DNA of 26,778 bases, from positions 56,295 to 83,072 of the forward strand of contig DBRM01000051.1 of assembly GCA_002305965.1 (NCBI GenBank). Direction: 5' to 3'. The notes under the pieces are model-generated. The model did not search any database, was not told where the DNA came from, and worked only from the letters and a program-made list of their open reading frames with translations. Numbering within the stretch: the first letter of the stretch is position 1; each line of letters begins with the position of its first letter. This document shows, in pieces, positions 16,118-22,467 of the stretch. Both the position numbers and the translations under genes were made by a program. This DNA comes from Syntrophomonas sp. UBA1368 (GTDB taxonomy: Bacteria > Bacillota > Syntrophomonadia > Syntrophomonadales > Syntrophomonadaceae).

Positions 16118-16147
16118 AATATACTTAAATCCTATAGGATATGTCAA
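16118..16147 (-). promoter_or_regulatory. Promoter of the fdhD-nadA-iscRSU operon with embedded palindrome
   Basis: On the minus strand a perfect -35 TTGACA (16147-16142) and -10 TATATT (16123-16118) are separated by 18 bp. The spacer holds the perfect 12-bp palindrome ATCCTATAGGAT (16129-16140), well placed for a repressor to exclude RNA polymerase. IscR of the same operon is a reasonable candidate, but the sequence does not match the E. coli IscR consensus that I know, so the binder is unassigned. The rest of the 16148-16343 interval shows no recognisable RNA or gene. Confidence 0.75.
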
Positions 16148-16343
16148 GTATTATGCCACAGGATTTCTATTACTGTTAGCTATGAAAACAATATTATTTC
16201 GCATTAATCGATTCCTTTGCGGGGAAAGATATTCTTAAGCGAAATTATTCCCGAAGTCAAATTACTGAAAGGTTTGATTACTTATTTTTAGATTACTATC
16301 AAAAAAGCTGCGTTTTTGGCGGGACAAAAATAATAAAGAGCAA

Positions 16344-17897
16344 ATGAAAGCAACAAAAAAAGTATCACCGGTTAATCTGTCCAGGAAACTGGAGGATAAC
16401 CTAAAGAATATCAAAGATAGTCTTGGTGAAAGCAGTGATATAATCATCCGTGAAATGAAGATCAGCTCAAATGCAAATGTTGATGCAGCCGTTATTTATA
16501 TTGATGGTTTAGTTGACAGGGATCTGGTAAGTCGTGACATCTTGCAGCCACTCATGTTTAACCTGCAATTTATTAAGGATAAGGTGGGACAAAAGAACTC
16601 CAGCCTATTAGGTTGCATTAAATCAAGTGTGTTAACCGTTGGGCAAGTAGAGACTACTGAAAATATTGACAGTATTATTTCCAGCGTTATGACAGGACAG
16701 ACCGCTATGTTGGCAGAAGGCTCAATTCAGGCTCTGGTTATTGATACTAAGGGGTGGGAAAAACGTGCTATTGAAAGTCCTGAAAACGAGATATCAATAC
16801 GCGGGCCAAAAGATAGTTTTACTGAAACACTGCGTATCAACACAGCTCTATTGCGGCGGAAAATTCGTGACCCCAATTTAAGCTTGGTGTCAATGCAGAT
16901 CGGGCAGAGGTCCAAAACTGATGTGGTAATAGCTTATATCAAGGGTATCACGCCTGATAATCTTATCGAAGAAATCAAGCAACGGCTAAAACGAATAGAT
17001 ACCGATGCTATTCTGGATATTGGATATATAGAACAATATATTGAAGAGAATCCGTTGTCACTTGTTCCCACCGTTGGTACCAGTGAAAGACCGGATGTAG
17101 TGACAGCACGAATGCTGGAAGGACGGGCTGCAATATTGGTTGATGGCTCCCCGATGGCTTTGACAGTGCCTTTCTTATTTGTCGAAGGTTTCCAGAATCC
17201 GGATGATTATTATGCCCGGCCTTTTTTTGCCTCCTTTGTGCGCATAATTAGATTGCTTGGTTTTCTACTCAGTATCTATTTGCCGGGTATTTATGTTGCC
17301 TTAAAATCTTTTCACCCGGAATTATTTCCAACCCCCTTGCTGATTACGGTGGCAGCAGCCAGGGAAGGACATCCGTTCCCGGTGGTATTAGAAGCCTTGT
17401 TAATGCTGATCCTGTTCGAAATCCTGCGGGAAGCGGGTCTCAGGCTGCCCCGCTCGCTTGGTCAGGCAGTTAGTATTGTGGGCGCTCTGGTAATCGGCCA
17501 GGCGGCAGTATCAGCCGGTTTAGTAGGAGCTCCCATGGTTATTGTAGTTGCAGCTACAGCCATTGCCTCGTTTATGGTCGTTCCCTTTGCTGATACGGGG
17601 GCCTTATTCCGGCTCATAATGACGATAGTGGCAGGTTTTCTGGGTCTGTTTGGAATGATCATTATTTCGCTGGAAGTTTTAAGCCATTTGGCTGCATTAC
17701 GCTCCCTGGGAGTACCTTATTTGTCCCCTGTAACACCGCTCAATACTTCGGATTTAATAAAAGACACCTGGCTCCGGGCACCCTTATGGGCATTAGGTAG
17801 TCGTCCCGCTTTTTTAGACCCGCTTGATAAAAAAAGGCAATCACCTGATCAAAAGCCACATCCACCCCAAAATAATCCCAATGAAAGGAAAAGCTAA
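16344..17897 (+). CDS. Spore germination receptor subunit A (GerA/GerKA family)
   Basis: This is the A subunit of a nutrient germinant receptor in the spore inner membrane. A large N-terminal soluble domain (about residues 1-285; MLEGRAAILVDGSPMALTVPFLF is typical) is followed by four to six membrane segments (about 290-450) and a short basic, proline-rich tail. It overlaps the next gene by one base (TAATG). The ATG at 16344 has only a weak AAAGAG site. The reading frame is open upstream back to a TGA at 16275 and would encode a basic stretch (LLSKKLRFWRDKNNKEQ) like the N-termini of other GerA proteins, but without an ATG/GTG/TTG. The true start may therefore be earlier. No clear sigma-G promoter was identified. 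Confidence 0.9.
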   Translation: MKATKKVSPVNLSRKLEDNLKNIKDSLGESSDIIIREMKISSNANVDAAVIYIDGLVDRDLVSRDILQPLMFNLQFIKDKVGQKNSSLLGCIKSSVLTVGQVETTENIDSIISSVMTGQTAMLAEGSIQALVIDTKGWEKRAIESPENEISIRGPKDSFTETLRINTALLRRKIRDPNLSLVSMQIGQRSKTDVVIAYIKGITPDNLIEEIKQRLKRIDTDAILDIGYIEQYIEENPLSLVPTVGTSERPDVVTARMLEGRAAILVDGSPMALTVPFLFVEGFQNPDDYYARPFFASFVRIIRLLGFLLSIYLPGIYVALKSFHPELFPTPLLITVAAAREGHPFPVVLEALLMLILFEILREAGLRLPRSLGQAVSIVGALVIGQAAVSAGLVGAPMVIVVAATAIASFMVVPFADTGALFRLIMTIVAGFLGLFGMIIISLEVLSHLAALRSLGVPYLSPVTPLNTSDLIKDTWLRAPLWALGSRPAFLDPLDKKRQSPDQKPHPPQNNPNERKS

Positions 17898-19084
17898 TGA
17901 AAAATAGGCAGCAGGGCAAAATAAGTTTGGTTATATTATTAAGCATTATTTCGGTATTCATAGTCGGCTGCTGGGATAGTCGTGAATTAAGCACATTATC
18001 TCTAATTGCTGGTCTTGGTTTTGACTTGGATCCTGCTACTAAAAGGGCTACGCTTACCTACCAATCGATTGTTCCCAGCCAGGTAAAACCTTCTCCCAGT
18101 ATGGGTGGTGGTGAAGGGAAGCAAACAGGCAGCGGCGGGCTTCAGTCTATTCAACTTGACCACGATACCGGCTTATCCCCTTATGAGGTATTAAATCGCT
18201 ATACGCAGCATGGCAGTCGTATTCCGTTTTATCAACACACCCAGGTTATTGTTATCGGCAAGGCGGCAGCAGAACACGGACTATACCCGTTCCTGGATAC
18301 TGTTATCAGAAATCCCGCCGGACGGCCTAATATTTTGCTGGCAATTTCAGATAATAAAGCCAGTGATATTTTAGCAGTTGAGGATGGTATGGAAAATATT
18401 CAGGCAGTGGGAATGGCAAATATAATAAAATTGTCAGCGAGATTTTCCAAATACCCGGCGGTCACCTGTTTGGATTTTACTAGCCGCTTCATAGGTAAAA
18501 CTACTGCACCGGTTGCCCCTATAATGGGCGTTTTTGAAGAAACGGGTCCGGAAGGGAAGCGACAAAAAAAGATTCGTATTAACGGGACGGCAGTTTTTAA
18601 GGGAGATAAAATGATTGGAAAACTTAATGAACAGGAGTCAAGTGGACTGCTATGGGTAATCAACCAGATAGAAAAAGGCTTCGTAATAATCCCTGAAGCC
18701 AGTTTAGAGATTATTGGTTCTAAGACTAAAATTATTCCAGAGCTAACTGGCGGGAAAATAAAAATTACCGTTGAGATAGAGGAAGAAGCCAATTTAATAC
18801 AATACAATAATGCCAGGAATATCACCCCTGATCTCATTCACCAATTGGAAAAGGCTCAGGCGCGGGAAATTGAAAGCCAGGTAAAAGCAGTAATCAAGAA
18901 GTCTATGGCTCTTAATGCCGATATTTTCGATTTTGGAGGGGCAGTACATCGCAAATATAAAAAAGAATGGAAGAAGATGGAGCCGCGGTGGGATGATATT
19001 TATCCCACTATCGAAGTTTCAGTAAAGGTGAAAACCCGTCTGGATGAAATCGGCGATATCAATAAAGCAATAATGACGGAATAA
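17897..19084 (+). CDS. Spore germination receptor lipoprotein subunit C (Ger(x)C)
   Basis: This is the C subunit of the receptor, a lipoprotein on the outer face of the spore inner membrane. The signal peptide (hydrophobic residues about 9-23) ends in the lipobox FIVGC, with lipidated Cys25 followed by the hallmark WDSRELSTLSLIAGLGFD. The remaining roughly 370 residues have the three-domain Ger(x)C pattern, ending in the region with DIFDFGGAVHRKYKKEWKK. Length (395) is usual. The start overlaps the A-subunit stop, indicating coupled translation. It lies second in the operon (order A-C-B). Confidence 0.93.
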   Translation: MKNRQQGKISLVILLSIISVFIVGCWDSRELSTLSLIAGLGFDLDPATKRATLTYQSIVPSQVKPSPSMGGGEGKQTGSGGLQSIQLDHDTGLSPYEVLNRYTQHGSRIPFYQHTQVIVIGKAAAEHGLYPFLDTVIRNPAGRPNILLAISDNKASDILAVEDGMENIQAVGMANIIKLSARFSKYPAVTCLDFTSRFIGKTTAPVAPIMGVFEETGPEGKRQKKIRINGTAVFKGDKMIGKLNEQESSGLLWVINQIEKGFVIIPEASLEIIGSKTKIIPELTGGKIKITVEIEEEANLIQYNNARNITPDLIHQLEKAQAREIESQVKAVIKKSMALNADIFDFGGAVHRKYKKEWKKMEPRWDDIYPTIEVSVKVKTRLDEIGDINKAIMTE

Positions 19085-19103
19085 GGAATCAGGGGAATTA
19101 ACT

Positions 19104-20201
19104 ATGTTAGAAAAAGGTAGGATATCCAGCTTTCAACTAAGCGTCTTATTAGTAGGTTTTGTGCTTGGTTCATCTATCATCATAACACCCGGAGGAGACG
19201 CCGGACATGACGCCTGGATCGCGATTGCTTTAGGGTTGATGGAAGGTTCGCTGATTGCCTTAATATTTACGGCTTTAGTTTTAAGATTTAAAGATAAGAC
19301 AATCATTGAAATTAATGATCTGGTCTTCGGAAAAGTTATAGGTAAATTGATCTCGGTACTGTTTTTATGGTATTTTCTTCATCTGGGTGCACTAGTCTTG
19401 AATGATTATGTCCATTTTTTCAGATTAGAATTATACCCTGCTACACCGAGAACTGTCATGCTGCTTATAATTATGCTGGTATGTGCATCGACTGTGAACA
19501 GAGGTATTGAAGCATTAGCCAGATGCAGCCTGATTTTAGTGCCGCTTACCATTAGTGTTATATTTCTGGTTACGATGTTTTTAATTCCGCATTTTAACCT
19601 TAACAACCTGATGCCAATTCTGGATTTGCCGATTGGGAAGTTACTATGGTCGGCTCACAGTGTCGCCAGCTTTCCCTTTGCCGAATCAGTAGTATTTGTA
19701 ATGATATTAGCTTTTCTAAATAAATCGGAAAAAGGAGGACGTGCTGTTTCTAAAGCTTTAATAATAGCAGGACTGGTATTGATTATTGCTTCTATCAGAA
19801 ATTCTGCCGTATTAGGACCAATGGTTGCTGCCTACAATTATCCTTCCTACCAGGCAGTCCAAGTCATTGACATAAGAGACATTTTCACCCGGTTGGAAAT
19901 ATTGGTGGCCATCAATTTCATCACTATGGGGTTTCTTAAAATATCGGTTCTGCTTTATGGAACAGTTTTGGGGCTGGCCCAGGTTTTAAATCTGCAAAGC
20001 TACCGTCCCATTATTCTTCCGGTAGGAATTCTCATGGTAATTCTGGCTTTAACTAATGTTGCTAATACAATAGAATTATTTGATTTTACACATAAGATCT
20101 ATCCAATCTATGCTGTTCCTTTTCAAATAATTATTCCGCTTATTACGCTTATTATAGCCAAACTGCGCCAGCTGCCTAAAACAGATGGAGGCATGCCATG
20201 A
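19104..20201 (+). CDS. Spore germination receptor subunit B (endospore germination permease)
   Basis: This is an integral membrane subunit with about ten transmembrane helices, related to the APC amino-acid transporter superfamily. In characterised receptors it takes part in germinant recognition. The N-terminus (ISSFQLSVLLVGFVLGSSII, about residues 6-25) is typical: it aligns with 'Q.. ..LL.. .LG..II..P'. The 365-residue length is normal. The ATG follows an AATCAGGGG site 20 bp after subunit C. Its TGA overlaps the ATG of the next small gene. The nutrient recognised cannot be predicted from sequence. Confidence 0.92.
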   Translation: MLEKGRISSFQLSVLLVGFVLGSSIIITPGGDAGHDAWIAIALGLMEGSLIALIFTALVLRFKDKTIIEINDLVFGKVIGKLISVLFLWYFLHLGALVLNDYVHFFRLELYPATPRTVMLLIIMLVCASTVNRGIEALARCSLILVPLTISVIFLVTMFLIPHFNLNNLMPILDLPIGKLLWSAHSVASFPFAESVVFVMILAFLNKSEKGGRAVSKALIIAGLVLIIASIRNSAVLGPMVAAYNYPSYQAVQVIDIRDIFTRLEILVAINFITMGFLKISVLLYGTVLGLAQVLNLQSYRPIILPVGILMVILALTNVANTIELFDFTHKIYPIYAVPFQIIIPLITLIIAKLRQLPKTDGGMP

Positions 20202-20407
20202 TTGCTTTGTTGCTTATGGGATTTGGAATCGTGGCCTTAATACAAATTCCCGGCTTGATAAAAAAACAGTGGTGGCGGGAATTGGCCTGCTTTACGGTTT
20301 TATGGTCAATTGGTTTAGTTCTTAGTGTGATGTTAGCTATGGGGATCACGCTGCCGCCCGTGTCAACCATGATTAACCAATATATCAGCGGAATGTTTGG
20401 AATATAA
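20198..20407 (+). CDS. Small two-helix germination receptor accessory subunit (D-type)
   Basis: The 69-residue protein has two predicted membrane helices (about residues 2-19 and 28-50) joined by a short basic loop (KKQWWRE). It begins inside the permease stop codon (ATGA overlap), which argues for a real, co-translated gene. Several ger operons of Bacillus carry such a fourth 'D' or 2Tm gene that modulates receptor activity. The assignment rests on size, topology and position, not on a conserved motif. It ends 23 bp before the convergent MOSC gene with no hairpin seen between them. Confidence 0.75.
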   Translation: MIALLLMGFGIVALIQIPGLIKKQWWRELACFTVLWSIGLVLSVMLAMGITLPPVSTMINQYISGMFGI

Positions 20408-20430
20408 AGGCGTTAATAGCAAATTAAAAA

Positions 20431-20886
20431 TTACGGCTGTACTTCCACAACTTCCACACTGTCACCTGTTTTGACCCAGCCCGAGTTTAACGCCCGGACA
20501 AAGATTCCTTCTATAGGCATCACACAGGTGCCCACTTGTTTCTTGATCGCGCAGGCTTTATTATGGCACTCTTTGCCGATCTGGGTGACTTCCATTTGAA
20601 CTTCTCCGATCAAAAGACGAGTTCCCAGGGGCAGAGTGGCTACATCGATGCCGTCTACCGTAAGGTTTTCAGCAAAATCTCCATACTCTACTGCGGCTCC
20701 CAATGCACGCATTTTTTCAACACTGGACAGTGATAACAGGCTGATCTGGCGGTGCCATGCTCCGCTGTGGGCATCCACTTCAATGCCCCAATCCGCTTTT
20801 ATATAGGCTGCATCTATATTATGCTTTTTGATTCCTCGTTTCTCTGAGATGTTTACAGCTAAAACCTGTCCTTTTTCCTGGCCCAT
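20431..20886 (-). CDS. MOSC-domain protein (molybdenum-cofactor sulfurase C-terminal type)
   Basis: This stand-alone MOSC domain has 151 residues. It shows the N-terminal GQVLAVNISEKRGIKK strand, GAWHRQISLL, the conserved GDFAENLTVDGID, LPLGTRLLIG, and a cysteine-bearing QIGKECHNKAC...GTCVMPIEGIFVRAL end (Cys107, Cys112, Cys121; Cys121 corresponds to the conserved MOSC cysteine). MOSC proteins bind or move sulfur for molybdenum-cofactor enzymes. Stand-alone versions are common in anaerobes, and their exact target is unknown. Two close ATGs compete: 20886 (9-10 bases after AAGGAG) is preferred over 20892 (4 bases). It is single-gene and transcribed toward the ger operon. Confidence 0.88.
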   Translation of the reverse strand: MGQEKGQVLAVNISEKRGIKKHNIDAAYIKADWGIEVDAHSGAWHRQISLLSLSSVEKMRALGAAVEYGDFAENLTVDGIDVATLPLGTRLLIGEVQMEVTQIGKECHNKACAIKKQVGTCVMPIEGIFVRALNSGWVKTGDSVEVVEVQP

Positions 20887-20950
20887 TATCATTAATCTCC
20901 TTCCATTTAAAAGCCGATGCAAAATAGGTAAGACCATATTACACTAAAAT

Positions 20951-20962
20951 TATAGGATATGT
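20951..20962 (-). promoter_or_regulatory. 12-base motif upstream of the MOSC gene, identical to one at fdhD
   Basis: On the minus strand ACATATCCTATA (20962-20951) is identical to bases 16144-16133 in the fdhD promoter. Aligned the same way, CCAACA takes the -35 position and TAATAT the -10 position with an 18-bp spacer. Here the palindrome is only half preserved (no GGAT arm). It may be a shared regulatory half-site or a coincidence. Confidence 0.35.
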
Positions 20963-21037
20963 TGGCGAGCTGGAAAAGTGAAATTTGCTGTATAATTTAA
21001 AAAAGAGTGACATTCTTAAACAAAGGAGGGTTGGTTA

Positions 21038-21211
21038 GTATCAATAGTAGATAAGATTCCGGCCTGGGACTTGAAGCGTGCCACTGAATTTGCCCAGGCA
21101 TGTGCAGACAATAACATAGCATGGCTGGAGGAACCGCTTGATTCAAGGGATTATGACGGCAATGCCGCTTTGAAAAAAGTATCGAAGGTAAAAATCAGGA
21201 AAAAGGACTAA
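21038..21211 (+). pseudogene. Fragment of an enolase-superfamily enzyme (mandelate racemase/muconate lactonizing type)
   Basis: A frame ending at TAA (21209-21211) encodes AWDLKRATEFAQACADNN and then IAWLEEPLDSRDYDGNAAL. It resembles the barrel segment of mandelate racemase/muconate lactonizing enzymes, where VDAN-x-AW carries the first metal-ligand Asp and WLEEPL the second (Glu). Here the first motif reads VDKIPAW. The fragment covers about 50 of the roughly 370 residues expected, has no ATG/GTG/TTG start in frame, and turns into Lys-rich sequence near AALKK. A good AAAGGAGGG site and a TATAAT (20991-20996) lie upstream and a terminator downstream, so a transcription unit seems to have lost most of its gene by internal deletion. 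The homology is a motif-level reading. Confidence 0.5.
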
Positions 21212-21260
21212 AAGAAGCCCTGCAATTAAAGAAAAGAAAAGAAGAAAGTTGATGGTCTGG

Positions 21261-21286
21261 GAGGGAGGTTATCTCCCTCTTTTTTA
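21261..21286 (+). terminator. Rho-independent terminator after the enolase-type fragment
   Basis: The perfect 7-bp stem GAGGGAG/CTCCCTC (21261-21267 with 21273-21279) with a GTTAT loop is followed by seven T (21280-21286). It ends the remnant unit upstream of the riboswitch and insulates the transporter operon. Confidence 0.9.
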
Positions 21287-21317
21287 TTGCAATTGAGACG
21301 AGTATTTATGAGTGAGA

Positions 21318-21346
21318 TGGCAATTATGCAAATAATTTAGTATGAT
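21318..21346 (+). promoter_or_regulatory. Possible promoter for the B12 riboswitch operon
   Basis: TATGAT (21341-21346) is a fair -10, with a weak TGGCAA -35 (21318-21323) at 17 bp. The predicted start near 21353 lies just before the riboswitch P1 stem at 21362, which supports the placement, but the -35 match is poor. Confidence 0.35.
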
Positions 21347-21361
21347 AGGGAAAACAAATAA

Positions 21362-21514
21362 GGCATCCGGTATTGCTATGCAATTTAAAAGGGAAAGTGT
21401 GAACCACTGCAGCTTCCCCTACTGTAAAACAGGATGGCCCTCCCAAGCCACTGGCTTGAAGCCGGGAAGGAGGAGGGATCAAATGAATGTTAGCCAGGAG
21501 ACCTGCCGGATGTC
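21362..21514 (+). ncRNA. Cobalamin (adenosylcobalamin-type) riboswitch
   Basis: The leader has the conserved cobalamin-riboswitch blocks in order: AAAAGGGAA followed by GTGTGAA (21388-21403), CCACTGCAGCTTCCCCTACTGTAA, AAGCCACTGG, GCCGGGAAGG, and the B12 box AGCCAGGAGACCTGCC (21492-21507). A 9-bp P1 stem closes it: GGCATCCGG (21362-21370) with CCGGATGTC (21506-21514), one G-U pair. Binding of a B12 coenzyme is expected to shut off the downstream ECF transporter genes, through the terminator at 21563. Confidence 0.93.
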
Positions 21515-21562
21515 ATGCCCGGGCCCGGGGTGAGCGGGCAAGGGGGCTGCATATTTTTATGG

Positions 21563-21582
21563 CCTCTTCGGGAGGTTTTTTT
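21563..21582 (+). terminator. Expression-platform terminator of the cobalamin riboswitch
   Basis: A short stem CCTC/GAGG (21563-21566 with 21572-21575, extendable by G-U pairs) with a TTCGG loop is directly followed by seven T (21576-21582). It lies about 50 bases past the aptamer and 79 bases before the ecfT start. It likely forms when B12 is bound. The stem is short, so control by ribosome-site masking cannot be ruled out. Confidence 0.6.
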
Positions 21583-21660
21583 ATTGGAGAAAACGCTGCG
21601 CATAAGCTGGCTAATTGCCACCAGCAGCTGAAGCAGCAGAATTTAACCGAGGAGCAAGAG

Positions 21661-22467
21661 ATGCTAAAAAATTTTCATCCCCGCAGTGTGGCCTGCTATT
21701 TGACCGTATGGTTCATCTTAGCCTTGTTCATCAATGATTTAAAATTGCTGGCCTTGATGCTGCTGCTTGTTTCTGTAATCAATTTTGTCGAAGATCATGG
21801 CCGTTCACTGGCAAAAATGCTGATGGTGATCCTGCCTTTGACCCTTATCATCGTAGGACTTAATTTGTGGCTAGCCGATTACGGAAAGACAGCTTTGTAT
21901 GTTCTGGCCTTGCCCTGGGGGGATACCTGGACGATTTACCGTGAGCCCCTTATCAACAGTCTGGCTATGGGAACGAAACTGGTACTGATCATGGCGGTTT
22001 TTACTATTTTTAATCAAGTGATCACCGTGGACAAGTTGATCAGCGTTTTTGGCAATTTCTCAGGACCGACGGTTTTAATGGCGGTACTGGCAGCCCGAAT
22101 GGTGCCGCAGCTAGGCAGACATGCCCGTTCCATTGCTGAGGTACAAAGTCTCAGGATCCACGGGCAAAAAACCGTTTCACTGATGGATAAAGTGAAACGT
22201 ACCGGGCCTTTTTTGACCAATTTGTTAAGAGTGTCTCTGGAATCCTCCCTGCAGACAGCAGAGGCCATGCAGGTGCGGGCTTTTGGCAGCGGAAAACGGA
22301 CCTGTTTCGTGCCGGAACACTGGCGGGGCCGTGACACGATTATCACGACAGCGGCGGCGGCGCTCCTGCTTTTCATTATTATTGAAGTATCATCGGGGAT
22401 GACAGGTATCGCCCCTTTGCTCCTGCTGCTTTTTATCTGCCCCTTGCCGGGAGGTTATTTTAAATGA
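21661..22467 (+). CDS. ecfT: ECF transporter transmembrane (T) component
   Basis: This membrane coupling subunit of an energy-coupling-factor vitamin importer links the ATPases to the substrate-binding S component. From the ATG at 21661 it has 268 residues with about five or six hydrophobic segments and the two cytosolic coupling regions. These contain SLRIHG (about 165-170) and AMQVRAFG, variants of the Ala-Arg-Gly signatures of EcfT. A longer open frame begins at 21487 inside the riboswitch; it is rejected because GAGGAG precedes 21661 at normal spacing and the upstream residues do not resemble the family. Its stop overlaps the ATPase start. In the Rodionov naming this would be CbrU of a B12-regulated system. 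Confidence 0.9.
   Translation: MLKNFHPRSVACYLTVWFILALFINDLKLLALMLLLVSVINFVEDHGRSLAKMLMVILPLTLIIVGLNLWLADYGKTALYVLALPWGDTWTIYREPLINSLAMGTKLVLIMAVFTIFNQVITVDKLISVFGNFSGPTVLMAVLAARMVPQLGRHARSIAEVQSLRIHGQKTVSLMDKVKRTGPFLTNLLRVSLESSLQTAEAMQVRAFGSGKRTCFVPEHWRGRDTIITTAAAALLLFIIIEVSSGMTGIAPLLLLLFICPLPGGYFK

Noticed and set aside
16104..16128. Three CTTAA repeats spaced 11 and 9 bp in the fdhD leader
   Set aside because: The units are short, AT-rich and irregularly spaced, so they are likely chance in this composition.
21487..21660. N-terminal extension of ecfT to the ATG at 21487
   Set aside because: It would translate the riboswitch B12-box region and terminator. A proper ribosome site precedes 21661 and the extension does not resemble EcfT.
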